Notes: generated by a model not told the origin, from the letters alone. 64,000 nt of DNA from Chionoecetes opilio (GCA_016584305.1 JACEEZ010006494.1:106626-170625), one strand, 5' to 3'; counted from the first letter of the stretch, positions 11,872 to 24,465 are shown. Numbers and translations are program-made.

Positions 11872-13039
11872 ACAAGTACAACAATTGTGTTAGTACCAGG
11901 CACCACAGTTTACATTCATTGGCATCAATATTTGATATGTTGAGGTAATTGACCTCTCACTGTCCTCAGAGGTCAAAGCTAGACACCTGTAAATAATTAC
12001 CAACGCTGTGTGGAATATGTAGACACTTTTATTGGAACACAAATGCATGGTTTGTACATCATAAACATGTTTACCATTAACTAATGACGCCAAACATCAA
12101 TATTTTGATACTTTGAGGTCATTGACCTCTCACGGTCCTCAGAGGTCAAATCTGCCTTACCTCCCGATCTGAAAATGAAGCTTATGGCATGTACTAACAC
12201 TGGTAGAGATTTCATGCTTAAGTCATAATTTGCACAATTCTTATGATATGAGAGATTATCAGCTGTACTAACAGGAGAACGGCGATAGCCTTTGCCAGGG
12301 TAAGACGGAGATTGTGACAGGGACTCCTGTACATTTCGTCAAGTATTGTAGATTTACATGATTAAGCTACCTCAACTACCCTGACGTTTCTCTACATCCT
12401 CACGAAACCACAGATAACTTTCCAGCGTATACAGTGATTGAAGCGTGTGTTACTGGACATTACTCATCTCCGGTTTTTATGGTGAGTACCTATGTGAGTA
12501 GAATTACTCGCGCAAAGGAAAAAAAAAGAACACTTCTTCTCTAATTTAACACTTCCATATACTTCTGCACTGTTCCTTTCCATGTTCATCATGATCCTCC
12601 TGTTGGCTTCCTTGGTATCTCCACTTATCCATTATCGTCAGCACTCCTAGTAAACACATCCGCGTTGTTACCACGTTGTCACCATGTTGTGTTATCGGTA
12701 TAGTAACGTTGGAATGGAAAATGAAGCAATGCAGCAATGAAACAATGAAGCAATGAAGTCAGTTACAAGATCTGGGTTAAGAAGTTAATTGTAAGTTGGT
12801 TTTCTATTTGTCTATCTTTTATTCAAGAACCTAACTCCATAAACCTTTAAAAAATTGTATCCTTTTTAATGAAACTTTAGTGAAGGAAATAAATTATAGT
12901 GTTTTTTTCTTTTTTATAAGGTGCATCGATTTGGCTACAAGAACTCAAATGAAATTATAATACCATGACCTTAGACAAAAGTTATCGCCCCAGAAAAATA
13001 TGAGCACCGCGGCATTGTTATTGGTTAGTTGGTGCATTA
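11872..13039. other. Intergenic; one 45-base segment repeated
   Basis: No gene was seen. A segment of about 45 bases containing TTGACCTCTCAC and TCCTCAGAGGTCAAA occurs at about 11932-11980 and again at about 12095-12150 in the same orientation. Each copy contains an internal GACCTC/GAGGTC inverted repeat. The rest, including a TGAAGCAATGAA tandem run near 12720-12755, is unassigned. Confidence 0.4.
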
Positions 13040-13558
13040 TCACCTACAACACAACTCTGCGCGGCCACCCAACACTGAGTTACACACTAGGTTAAGCAGC
13101 ATGATTGCCAGGTCCTGGAGGGTGACTGTGCCTGCGTGGTTACTGTCGTCGCACCTAAAAAACAAACTATTGTACACAGGATGGTGGGTCAGGCCGCGAT
13201 GGTAAAGTTGCTCACATTCACTGTTCTCCACCAGGCTTAGTGGCACAATCGTGTCCCACCACCAAACTCCACCGTCCTTCCCATCTGGTATCAAGTGGTC
13301 TCGAGGCCGCGGTCCGTGGCGGCCCAACCATGGGTCCACCATCCCTGCAGCGGGCTCCAGCGAGGCAGTGAATGTACCAGGTGGTAGAGACTGATGTTGG
13401 TGCTTTGAGTGCCGCCGTAAGTGATGGAGCAACACAGCCTCGCTCCAGTCAAAGGAAGGGTCTCCGAAAGGTACGCTGAAAAATTGTCGTATACCGGGAT
13501 CGGCGCTGATCTTGTACCTAGTCTGTGACGTTACAATAACGCGGGTTTTCTGACTGAT
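13040..13558 (-). CDS. PC-esterase/CASD1-like gene, terminal coding exon
   Basis: This exon encodes the C-terminal 172 residues and the stop codon. The acceptor is TTGTCTTTCAG, and the first codon ATC (phase 0) joins the previous exon, whose last codons end CAG before GTGAGC. Visible features are an ISQKTRVIVTSQTRYK strand typical after the second active-site segment, WWWDTIVPLSL, and near the end DSNHAGTVTLQDLA. The D-x2-H there fits the second catalytic pair of GDS-type PC-esterases. The protein ends in NLVCNSVLGG… with two cysteines. The same arrangement is known in decapod proteins of this kind (recalled, not searched). Function is probably acyl-ester hydrolysis or transfer on glycans in the secretory pathway, by inference. 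Confidence 0.65.
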   Translation of the reverse strand: MSQKTRVIVTSQTRYKISADPGIRQFFSVPFGDPSFDWSEAVLLHHLRRHSKHQHQSLPPGTFTASLEPAAGMVDPWLGRHGPRPRDHLIPDGKDGGVWWWDTIVPLSLVENSECEQLYHRGLTHHPVYNSLFFRCDDSNHAGTVTLQDLAIMLLNLVCNSVLGGRAELCCR

Positions 13559-13870
13559 CTGAAAGACAATAATACTCCAAGTGACGAGAGGATAGCCATG
13601 GGGAGGAGTCTCGCGGCACACTGCTGTGCACCGTGGCCCCTACACCAAAGTGATTAGTCTTTATCCTTAATAAATTACGAGTATGTGTAAGTAATTGATT
13701 GGAAAGTTAGCGTCACAGGCATTGGCATTCTTTATAGGATACAAAATATGGCGCATACAAACATTTGAATATTGAGTACTACGACTAGAGGTTATGATGC
13801 AATGCCAAGGATAGTAGTTTGTGGAGACAAGAACGTGAAGTACAGTACCAATGAGTGAGGTTCAGCTCAC

Positions 13871-13974
13871 CTGCTGCAAAAGTGGTGCCACCGTCTCGTG
13901 CACGTCCATCAAAGAGCCAAGGGCGTCCTGCTGGTACATACTCTGCGTGTGCTGCATCGTCCACGACGAGTAGC
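13871..13974 (-). CDS. PC-esterase/CASD1-like gene, internal exon
   Basis: This is a 104-base exon with acceptor CTCCATGCAG and donor GTGAGC. It begins with GC, which completes a glycine codon whose first base is the last base of the exon at 16927-17030. It then gives 34 codons beginning YSSWTMQHTQ and ending VAPLLQQ, phase 0 at the donor. The sequence fits the G-x-W segment after the alcohol-binding strand in PC-esterase-like proteins. The agreement of phase on both sides is the main evidence that the three exons form one gene. Confidence 0.65.
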
Positions 13975-14238
13975 CTGCATGGAGGGTAGACTTATAGAAC
14001 AGTTTAATTTTAATCGTTTATATGAAATTCTCACTGATAAAATACTCTCAAAATGTTTCACATTATTTGGCAGAAGGTTGCTTATTTATGCAATATCCTT
14101 TTGATCAACAGGAATTTAATTTAACCGCAAATAGTCAGCGGTCGTGAATACCGAATGAGTGACAATAATTTTCTAGTGGCAATACATCATGAGGAATGTG
14201 ACACAGCAAGAGGATGGCTTAAAAAAGGATCTGGCTAA
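13975..14238. other. Intron sequence, nothing recognised
   Basis: This is the part of the predicted intron between the 13.9 and 16.9 kb exons before the Harbinger-type MITE. No repeat or gene was recognised. Confidence 0.4.
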
Positions 14239-14917
14239 GGCCTCTTTCACACGAGCGGTTTTTGCCGTCCGGTGTCTGCCGCACGGTTTAGCTTTCTATT
14301 GACTCTTATGGGAGTATTCACACTGTGCCGGGACGGCAGTTTTGCCGTTGCGGCAGCCGCACCCTGCCGTCATGCCAGCAAGACCGCAACGGCAGAATTG
14401 CCGGCGAACGGTTTGGGTGGAAACGTATTGCTATAGGCGCCTTCACACATCCGGTGTTTCCCGCGTGCGGCGGGTCAATGGGGTCATCGGGTGGTCAGTT
14501 GTCTGTCAACATTAGGAGGAGGAGCACACCACCACCTCGTCTGCATCACTGGAAAAGCTGGTATGCACTATATTCTCCTCCATGTGAACTTTCAATAATG
14601 TGTATTGAAAATTTAAGTCTATACATACTTATTCTGTATACCTCTGTACAATAAACATATGCATTTAAATTTCAAGGTCATGGCTAATTTGAATTATCAT
14701 GACACGGAGGTGCTGATCTCTGAGATTGAGAGACGGCCTTGTTTATGGGACCCCTCAAGAGAAGACTACAAAAACAAAATAACGAAGACAGAAGCTTGGG
14801 ATGTTGAGAGAGAGAGCCTGCGGCAGAAACCGCAAGTGCCCGCAACGAGGCATGGTTTCTGCCGCACGCCGCAGCGGCAGAAACCGGACGGCAAAAACCG
14901 CTCGTGTGAAAGAGGCC
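14239..14917. mobile_element. PIF/Harbinger-type MITE, 679 bp, TSD TAA
   Basis: The terminal inverted repeats begin GGCCTCTTTCACACGAGCGG and continue TTTTTGCCGTCCGG on both ends, and TAA flanks both sides (14236-14238 and 14918-14920). A 3-base TWA target duplication with GGCC-type ends is characteristic of PIF/Harbinger. The interior has further GCCGCACG/CGTGCGGC inverted matches and no transposase. It sits in the intron between the 13.9 and 16.9 kb exons of the PC-esterase-like gene. Confidence 0.85.
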
Positions 14918-14920
14918 TAA

Positions 14921-15675
14921 ATCAGTACACGAGTAGAGCACCCTTGCTTCGATAATTATTTTGAAGATGAGACCTTCCTTCATTTTTATTGCTACAATAT
15001 TATTTCCAGAAACTTTTCATCAAAGTCCTTGCCAGGCAGTCATCCACTACCTCCCTAAAATGTCTTTATCTGTTGCTCCTCCCACCATTTGTGTGTTCTG
15101 CAAAACTATTACAGTCTTGCTGTACTGGAGATTCCCAGAGAGCAGTTATTGCATTGGACCCAAACCCTTGCAGCTCGACTGCGTCAGTAATCGTTTACTT
15201 GTCCTGTTGTCATTTACGGTGTATCAAACTCTAATCATCACATCCATAGACGGTGAACAGCCAATGCAGAGTTTACTAAGAGACATCTTCACGAGCGCAA
15301 GAAAGACTATAGAGAGCGGGAGAGAAAGAAAAAAAAAAAAGACTCAAAAGTTTCAAGGATTTTTCTTTTATATATTTCCATGCTGAAATACACGTACAGG
15401 CTTGCGCGGATGATCTTTACGCCAGAATCAGTTCATCGAGATTTACCGCGCAGATTTAAAGTTGCTTCCCCAAAAGCTATAAAAAAATGCAGAAGGCATG
15501 AATCGTATGTCTGACAGCGACGTACATCATCTTGCACACTCAACCGGTGTGTGGAGGGAGGGTTTCCCTCCCTCTCCTCCCTCCATAGGCGGTTTGACAG
15601 TTTGCGTGATTTGAACTTATAGCCTGCAGCGTTCACCTATATCCCGTGTTTTGCCTGTTTTTGCTGGATTACATA
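14921..15675. other. Sequence between MITE and Tc1 element, no gene seen
   Basis: The open frames here (for example 14961-15386) show no recognised family. A purine-rich stretch lies at 15300-15345. The Tc1-type element presumably begins somewhere in the right half, but I could not identify its terminal repeat. Confidence 0.35.
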
Positions 15676-16704
15676 ATGGGTGGAAAACATACGGATGGCA
15701 CAACGATTCAAGCAATCATTGATCTTTACAAGGCTGGGATCAATAATAAGGAAATTTGCAAAACTTAAAGGACTAAAGCTTAGAACAGTGCAAAATTTGA
15801 TCCGCCGATTTTAAGGCTGGCGGAGAGGTGAATCTCCCGCTCCCCAAAAAACAACCTGGGAAAACAAAACAAAACGTGTAACAGAACCAGGAGCGTGTTA
15901 AGGCGACAGCTTGATGCCAATCCTAGCCTTACAGCCAGAGAACTAAAGGAGGAAAATCATACTCTTCTTGGTAATGTGTCTCTTCGTACTGTACAGGAAA
16001 CTTTGAAACGTGACCTTGGCTACAAGTGTTACCGGGCGCGGAATAAGCCACTGATAAATGACCGCCAAAGGAAGAAAAGGCTTCACTTTGCAAAGAAATA
16101 CAGAGATTGGACTCTCGACAAGTGGCGGGCTGTGCTGTGGAGTGACGAAAGCACATTTTGTGTGAGTGGAGGTGGACCAGCAAAAGTGTACCGTCGCCCC
16201 GGCTCAGACCCCACCGAGCCTCGCTACATACCAAAGACCACAAAACACCCTCCCAGTTTAATGGTGTGGGGCTGCTTTACTTTTCATGGTATTGGGAACT
16301 TAGTTATTTTCCCAAAGAACACAACTGTTAACAAAGTGGCGTATTTTGATCTTTTAAATGACCACCTGGCCTGCTTTGAAAAGCACAGGCACAGATTTTC
16401 CAACAGGATGGAGCATCCTGCCACACAGCTCGAGATGTGATACAGTGGCTTGATGACTGCAAGATAGGGAGAATAGATGACTGGCCAGGTAATTCTCCCG
16501 ATATATCACCCATAGAAAATCTTTGGGCCATCATTAAAGGCAAACTTCGCTCACGTGACACCTCTACACTCCCCAAGCTTGAAATGGAGCTCCGAAAGTG
16601 TTGGGAAGAATTTAAGCCTGAGTTCCTTCAAAATCTTGCTGACAGTGTACCACGTCGCCTTCAAAGGGTCATCAAGAAAGGAAGGGGTTTCGCAACGAAA
16701 TACT
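15676..16704 (+). pseudogene. Tc1/mariner-type transposase, frameshifted
   Basis: The element encodes a cut-and-paste DDE transposase. Reading starts at the ATG at 15676 (MGGKHTDGTT), the N-terminal helix-turn-helix part, which carries frameshifts and stops up to about 15890. The frame is then open at 15895-16385 and, shifted by one, at 16386-16704. The catalytic residues are recognisable: VLWSDES (first D), FQQDGASCHTAR (second D, in the frame after the shift) and SPDISPIENLW (E). By my count 35 residues separate the second D from the E, one more than the classic Tc1 DD34E. The protein ends RRLQRVIKKGRGFATKY. It lies in the same predicted intron as the MITE and is inactive as it stands. Confidence 0.85.
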
Positions 16705-16926
16705 AACTACAATTGTAAGGTTGATATTCTACATTATTTTGTTATAAACATGGTGCGTCATATGTGTAAACATTCCCTTTTCGGAGGCGCGCACTGATTA
16801 TATTTTATTATCCACGCAAACTTGTAGAACCTACAACTACTGAAATCATATACTAGAATATAAAAGGTATTGTAGGTGGATGAGGGACTGGCGGTTAAGA
16901 AGAGTATGAGTGTATGGATAACATAC
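16705..16926. other. Intron sequence downstream of the transposase
   Basis: This short stretch probably contains the 3' end of the Tc1-type element (GGCGCGCACTG near 16787). No terminal repeat was confirmed. Confidence 0.35.
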
Positions 16927-17030
16927 CCAGCACCAGCAAGCGTGGCACCACCTCCTGTCCCTTGGCCCACTGCGTCAGCTGCCGCAGTTCCGAGGTGTTC
17001 CGTATGTTCTGCGACATGAAATCCCTAAAC
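16927..17030 (-). CDS. PC-esterase/CASD1-like gene, internal exon
   Basis: This is a 104-base exon. On the minus strand the acceptor is GACGGCGCAG and the donor GTATGT. After one base of a split codon it gives FRDFMSQNIRNTSELRQLTQ followed by WAKGQEVVPRLLVL, and its last G starts the glycine codon completed in the 13.9 kb exon. The hydrophobic strand before the glycine is the position where PC-esterase-like proteins have the second substrate-loop strand. The exon needs a preceding exon ending one base into a codon. The 37.8 kb exon ends in phase 0, so at least one exon is missing between them. Confidence 0.6.
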
Positions 17031-17243
17031 CTGCGCCGTCAACATAACAATGAACATTAAATCAAAATTAATATAATGTACTTCTAGTAATACTTGAAAA
17101 AAAGGCTACCACAAAAAACTCGTTAGGTAGAAGATGAGTGATTCATTGTGAACTTGATTCATATGACAACAAGCACTGTGCAAAAAAAACCACTAAGGTG
17201 GAAGGCTAAACAAAAATATTACCCTAGTTAGTAAAAATCGTAG

Positions 17244-17245
<2 letters not shown>

Positions 17246-17326
<81 letters not shown>
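17246..17326. repeat. (CT)n microsatellite
   Basis: About 40 uninterrupted CT units are followed by CACACAAACACG. It lies 70 bases upstream of a (GA)n tract, so the two could pair as a hairpin. Confidence 0.95.
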
Positions 17327-17335
<9 letters not shown>

Positions 17336-17392
17336 GTTATATTGGAAATTTTACTATATTCGTAAATGCATAGAAATTATTTCATCAAGATT

Positions 17393-17516
<124 letters not shown>

Positions 17517-17639
17517 GAGGAGGAGGAAGAGGAAGAGGAGATATATAAGGCAGAAGGGTCAATTGAGGACAGGTGCGTTCTGCAGCCCCTTGGAAATACA
17601 AGCATTAGGTTTCTTAGGATTCCTTCATTGTCTCACTAC

Positions 17640-18335
17640 AGACAGGCTACCCTCTACGGGCAACTGGTGAACCAATGCTTTTTTGGGGGGCAAGGCAAAA
17701 CAAAAAAGAGGTTCCAAAAAGCCCGCTTAGTTGGCAATCCCTATAAAGAAGACAGTAAGAGAATCTAGAAAGGGGGGTGGGCCAATTTAGTTCGGAAGGT
17801 GTCTTGTCACACCTCTCCTGAAAAGATTTAAGTCGTAAGAAGGTGTACAAAATTAAACAGGAAGAGAGTTCCCGAGTTTACCAGTGAAAGGGATGCAAGA
17901 GTAATCATACACTGTACTGTACTGGTTAACTCTTGCATTAGGAAGATAGACAGAATAGGGATGATAATACGTTGAAAGTCTTGTGCAGCGAGGCCGCGAG
18001 AGTAGGGGAGGCTTGCAGTTAGCAAGTTAAGAAGAGCAGTGAGCATGAAAATAACGGTAGAAGATAGCAAGAAAACATTGAACATCAACATTGCGGCGGT
18101 GATTTATAGATTGAAGACAGTCAGTTAGAGGCCGGGGGGTGGGAGTTGAGACCAATTTCTTTTGGATCAACTCTGTTTAGGAGAGCTGTATGAGTGGATC
18201 CCCCCAAAACATGTGACACATACTCCATACATGGGCGGATAAGGCCCCTGTACAAAGCAAGCAACTGGGAGGGAGAAAAAAAAGGACATAGACGCCACAT
18301 GACACCTAACTTTTAAGAAGCTGTTTTAGCAAGCA
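17640..18335 (-). pseudogene. Non-LTR retrotransposon tail (minus copy)
   Basis: The reverse complement matches the 7.9-8.6 and 35.7-36.4 kb fragments: the start-side TTAGAAGCTGTTTTAGC-like end near 18310-18335, the GGATCCACTCATACAGCTC block near 18187-18207, the CTTCAATC/CACCGCCGCAATGTTG block near 18080-18120, and the GCGGGCTTTTTGGAACC tail near 17715-17735. Several frameshifts and stops are present. The 5' side is cut by an (AT)n tract. Confidence 0.75.
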
Positions 18336-18336
18336 A

Positions 18337-18346
18337 TATATATATA

Positions 18347-18421
<75 letters not shown>
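18337..18421. repeat. (AT)n microsatellite
   Basis: A nearly pure TA tract abuts the first Helitron-like unit. Such tracts are the apparent insertion sites of these units. Confidence 0.9.
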
Positions 18422-18425
<4 letters not shown>

Positions 18426-18843
18426 ATATAAGCGAAAATGTGTCTGTCTGTCTGTCTGTCTGTGTGTGTGTGTGTGTGTGTGGTATAGGTTCCGCCCCCC
18501 GTGGCGCAATCACCTCATATGGCACATTTTGGGAACCGGGTTGACCAGGGGAAGGTTTTAAGCCCACTTATGAGATGATTCGATCACTTTTTTCTTCTTT
18601 TTTTTTAGCAGCCTATTAGCGATAATTGTGAAAAAAAAGTGGGTTGCGAGAATTGAGGAAACCTTGATGGGTAATGGGTGAGTGAATGGGTGGGGTGATG
18701 GGTAATGGGTGTGGGGTGATGGGTGAGTGAATGGGTGGGGGGTGATGGGTTGGGGGTGATGGATGATGGGTGAGGGAATAGGTGGGGGGTGATGGGTAAT
18801 CTATAATAATATAAGCAAAAGTGTGTCTCTCTGTCTGTCTGTC

Positions 18844-18913
<70 letters not shown>

Positions 18914-19859
18914 TGGTATAGGTTCCGCCCCCCGTGGCGCAATCAAAACATATGGCACATTTTTGGAACCGGGTTGACCAGGGGAAGGTTTTAAGCCCAA
19001 TTATGAGATGATCCGATCATCTTTTTTTTTTTTTTTTTTAGCAGCCTATTAGCGATAATTGTGAAAAAAAAGTGGGTTGCGAGAATTGAGGAAACCTTGA
19101 TGTAGGGTGATGGGTAATGGGTGAGTGAATGGGTGGGGTGATGGGTAATGGGTGTGGGGTGATGGGTGAGTGAATGGGTGGGGGGTGATGGGTTGGGGGT
19201 GATGGGTGATGGGTGAGGGAATAGGTGGGGGGTGATGGGTAATGGTAAATATAAGCGAAAGTGTGTCTGTCTGTGTGTGTGTGTGTGTGTGTGTCTGGTA
19301 TAGGTTCCGCCCCCCGTGGCGCAATCACCTCATATGGCACATTTTTGGAACCGGGTTGACCAGGGGAAGGTTTTAAGCCCAATTATGAGATGATCCGATC
19401 ATCTTTTTTTTTTTTTTTTTAGCAGCCTATTAGCGATAATTGTGAAAAAAAGTGGGTTGCGAGAATTGAGGAAACCTTGATGTAGGGTGATGGGTAATGG
19501 GTGAGTGAATGGGTGGGGTGATGGGTAATGGGTGTGGGGTGATGGGTGAGTGAATGGGTGGGGGGTGATGGGTTGGGGATGATGGGTGATGGGTGAGGGA
19601 ATAGGTGGGGGGTGATGGGTAATGGGTGAGTGAATGGGTGGGGGGTGATGGGTAATGGGTGAGTGAATGGGTGGGGGGTGATGGGTAATGGGTGAGTGAA
19701 TGGGTGGGGGGAATACATACATTTCTACATCCGTGATTTCAGGAAAGTTAGAAGGGGCTATCTGGAGAGTCCGTGTTTGGTGGGCCGAAGGCCCACCAAA
19801 CACAGGTGGTGAGCCAAGGCCCACCACTAATAGCCCTCCGCAGGAGCTAGCCAAAAAGT

Positions 19860-19886
19860 CCGCCCGGAGGGCGGCTTTGCGGCTAG
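19860..19886 (+). other. Helitron-type 3' terminus: hairpin plus CTAG
   Basis: The stem CCGCCC / GGGCGG with a GGA loop (19860-19874) is followed by CTTTGCGG and CTAG (19883-19886), then T. This is the classical arrangement of a Helitron 3' end. The next unit begins immediately. Confidence 0.7.
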
Positions 19887-20540
19887 TAATAATATAAGCG
19901 AAAGTGTGTCTGTCTGTCTGTCTGTCTGTCTGTGTGTGTGGTATAGGTGCCGCCCCCTGTGGCGGAATCCCATCATATGGCACAGTTTTGGAACCGGGTC
20001 GAGCAGAGGAAGGTTTTAACCCTACTTATGAGATGATCCGATCACTTTTTTTTTTTTTTTTTTAGCAGCCTATTAGCGAGAATTGTGAAGAAAAAAAGGT
20101 GGGTTGCGGGAATTGAGGAAACCTTGATGTAGGGTGATGGGTAATGGGTGGGGTGATTGGTAATGGGTGGGGTGATGGGTAATGGGTGTGGGGTGATGGG
20201 TGAGTGAATGGGTGGGGGGTGATGGGTGATGGGTGAGGGAATAGGTGGGGGGTGATGGGTAATGGGTGAGTGAATGGGTGTGTGGTAATGGGTAATGGGT
20301 GAGTGAATGGGTGGGGGTGATGGGTAATGGGTGGGGGGTAACGGGTGAGTGAATGGGTTGGGGGTGATGTGAATGGGTTGGCGTTAATACATACATTTCT
20401 ACATCCATGATTTCAGGAAAAGTTAGAAGGGGCTATCTGGAGAGTCTGCGTTTGGTGGGCCGAAGGCCCACCAAACACAGGTGGTGAGCCGAAGGCCCAC
20501 CAGTCCAATAGCCCTCCGCAGGAGCTAGCCAAAAAGTCCG

Positions 20541-20564
20541 CCCGGAGGGCTTCTTTGCGGCTAG
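20541..20564 (+). other. Helitron-type 3' terminus, second copy, decayed stem
   Basis: The same end as at 19860-19886, but the second stem arm reads GGGCTT, leaving only a GCCC/GGGC pairing. CTAG at 20561-20564 is followed by TATATA, so this unit ends inside an (AT)n tract. Confidence 0.65.
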
Positions 20565-20647
<83 letters not shown>

Positions 20648-20785
20648 GTATGGGAATATATATATATATATATATACTATATATATAATTATATAATATA
20701 TATATATTATTAGATATTATATCACATGAGTATATTATCAATATATATTATATATTATTAATAATATATATATTATTATATTACT
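20565..20785. repeat. (AT)n-rich microsatellite
   Basis: Imperfect TA repeats with TATT interruptions lie on the right flank of the Helitron-like array. Confidence 0.9.
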
Positions 20786-20793
20786 ATAGTACC

Positions 20794-22059
20794 GGCGTAT
20801 TTTGTGCGGTGCGGGAAGAGTAAAATTATACACTTTGTAGCTCCCACATTTAAAAAAATTTTTAGAGTGCACTGCTACTCGACCATGAGTTACTTCACGG
20901 CATAAATTATACTCTTTCGGAAAAATACTCTTTCGGTTGGGTGTAGCCTTCAGGGTCCCGGCGAATCAGTGGCGCGCCATGCATACATTCTTATCTGACA
21001 TCACCGCCGAAATGTTATGTTTTCATTAATTTCAATCCATTCAGATTCATACATAAGATCATATGCAATAATACTGTTTCAATAGGGTGGTATGATACTT
21101 TTATGCATGTATACAGCTACTATGGAATAGGAGCTCATGATATTAATCCTGCACGAATCTGAGATCTACCATCCTCGTCATATACATACCGTCGATCCTT
21201 AGTTCGTGCTAGCAAATTGTATTGTAAGTATATCATCAAATTAGGATTCATTTGCATAGAATTTCAATTTGTATATATGTCATATCATACAAAAAGAGCC
21301 TTTTAGAGAACTTATCGCAGGGCATGAATACGAACTTTTCCTCAGTCTGATTCAGCTCCAACACGGTAGGAAGCCTCTCCAAGACTCCAGCCTCAACCAG
21401 ACAACCACATGTAGCCTACCTGAAAAGTCAAGATTCACGAGGATAAGCAGGCTGCGGCGTTATCACAGCCACAGATATCGTGCAGTTATCCAACATTCGA
21501 TCATTCGGATGAAGGAAACATTCACTACGTTAATACGGCGAATACTATCAACATAGAGGATGGTAAAAGGCGAGATGCACTGTGAGATAATCACGACCAG
21601 CATTCATCGAGCTTAGGCAAAGAATATTGTATATAAGAAACGTAGATGTAGGTACAGTACGTTGCCGCACACATCATGAAAGCATTACATCGAGCATCGT
21701 GAATGCTGTGTACAATAGATATTCCAATACATTATAGCGCCCTAAATATTTCAGTTTGATATCAAGTCCATCTATAAGTTAGAAATCAAATGCTAGGCCA
21801 TTCTAAGAGCTCAAAACAATAAGATATCGATGTGTAATACTGACAATCACGCTACTACTCTTTGCTGTGCCTTCAATAATGTCAACCTTAACGATATTCC
21901 TTGAGCCTCTGTAAGAGGTAAGGAAGTGTACGACACTTTTACTCCCGGCAACATCTAGAAAGTGCTTTGGCAGCGCTACAATCGTATTTTGTGATTTCAA
22001 GCAGGGGCGGAGCTTAAAAGAGTAAAATTTTTCACAAAATTGCCACCACAAAATACGCC
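20794..22059. mobile_element. Putative TIR element of about 1.27 kb in an (AT)n context
   Basis: The left end GGCGTATTTTGTGCGGTG matches the complement of the right end (CACAAAATACGCC at 22047-22059). A second matched block inside is AGAGTAAAATT against AGAGTAAAATTTTTCAC, plus GTAGCTCCC against GGGGCGGAGCTTAA. No transposase is recognisable; the open frames at 21269-21556 and 22051-21803 match nothing I know. No clean target duplication is visible in the TA-rich flanks. Confidence 0.5.
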
Positions 22060-22173
22060 TATATTATATATCACCGTTATCGTATATTACAAATATAAAT
22101 CTTCAATGATTTTATTGATAAACTTTTATTGTTATTCATCTTATTAACTAATACAAAAAATGATGCTATACTA

Positions 22174-23099
<926 letters not shown>

Positions 23100-23167
23100 T
23101 AAAAAACTATATATATATAATATATAAATATATATTTTTATATATATTTTATATATATTATATATAT

Positions 23168-23228
<61 letters not shown>

Positions 23229-23325
23229 TTACAGATATACTATATATATATATATATAATATATATATATATTAATATCGTATATATATATATATATATT
23301 TACATATATACGTATATATATATAA

Positions 23326-23402
<77 letters not shown>

Positions 23403-23430
23403 ATAATATAAAATATATTATATATACCAC
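23100..23430. repeat. (AT)n-rich microsatellite
   Basis: Long TA runs with TATT and TTTA interruptions. Confidence 0.9.
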
Positions 23431-23509
23431 TATATCTCTGGACTGTTTACGCGCCAGTGTTTTGAAATCGCCAGGCTGCATAAGGGCCCCACTGGTGGGG
23501 GGATAGAAG

Positions 23510-24110
23510 GTATGGTGTTAGGAGTGGTGTGGAAGTGGAAGTTGTAATGGGTTGTGGTGGAGTGTGGTTGTGCATGTGGTAGGGAATGATAGTTAAGGTG
23601 ACAGGTGTTGTGTGTGGGTTGTGAGGTGTTTAAGGAGGGTTGTGAGTTGTTATGAGGTGTTGTTAGAGTTATAATATATTAATAATAATTATGAGGTGTT
23701 GTTAGTGGGTTGTGAGGGTGTTGTGAGTGTGTTATGAGGTGTTGTTAGAGAGTTATAAGATATTATTAATAATTATGAGGTATTGTTAGTGGGTTGTGAG
23801 TGGGTTATGAGTTGTTGTGAGGGGTTATAGATTTTATGAGTGGTTATGATGTGTTGTGAGTGGGTTATGAGTATTTCTGATTTGTTGTGAGTGGGTTATG
23901 ATATGTTGTGAGTGGGTTGTGAGTAGTTCTGATTTGTTGTGAGTGAGTTATGATGTGTTGTGAATGGGTAATGAGTAGTTGTGATTTGTTGAGTGCGTAA
24001 TGAGTTGGAATGAATTTTCGTCAACGCGGTATGAGGTGTTGTGAGTGGGTTAAGAGTTCAGTATTCAACACTAGGTTAATGCTTTAACATTTGAGTGGGT
24101 TGTGAGGTGA
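23510..24110. repeat. Degenerate minisatellite, TGTTGTGAGTGGGTTATGAG type
   Basis: The unit is 20-30 bases, with variants GTGAGTGGGTTATGAG, GATTTGTTGTGAGTGGG and GTTGTTAGTGGG. It recurs roughly twenty times in one orientation with drifting length. It is not coding. Confidence 0.75.
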
Positions 24111-24162
24111 GTGAAATCCGAACGCACAAACACAACTTCACACCATAGTTTTATTCACCTCG

Positions 24163-24201
<39 letters not shown>

Positions 24202-24280
24202 ACACCACACGCACACACACACACACACCACCACACACACACACACACACAACACACACACACACACACACACACAACAC
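24163..24280. repeat. (CA)n microsatellite
   Basis: CA repeats with occasional CC and GC interruptions. Confidence 0.95.
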
Positions 24281-24465
24281 AACATCCACCAACTGTTAAC
24301 ACTAAAATTACATGCCCGTATTCGCACCATGCCACGAAATTCATCCACCTCGGCCACACAACCCCCCAAAACCCCCTCTTCCCACAACAACCTCCCCCAT
24401 CCCCCCCCCACAACCCCTCCTCCACCTCACCGTAACCTAATTTCACACCCTTTCAACCCCCTACA

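Larger units (their letters stand above)
18422..20564. mobile_element. Tandem array of four Helitron-like non-autonomous units
   Basis: Four units start near 18422, 18802, 19248 and 19887 with AATATAAGC(G)AAA.TGTGTCT. Each continues with a TCTG/TG microsatellite, a conserved block (GGTATAGGTTCCGCCCCC…), a poly(T) run, AGCAGCCTATTAGCG, and a GGGTGATGGGTAATGGGTGA-type minisatellite. The last two units also keep a 3' block (TACATACATTTCTACATCC… to GCGGCTAG) with two strong hairpins. The first two units lack that 3' block. Ends in CTAG after a GC hairpin, next to T, match the Helitron 3' end rule. The exact 5' TC end was not established. No protein is encoded. Confidence 0.7.

Noticed and set aside
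19399..20408. Pro/His/Thr-rich minus-strand frames
   Set aside because: Translations of the GGGTGATGGGTAATGGGTGA-type minisatellites in Helitron-like units.
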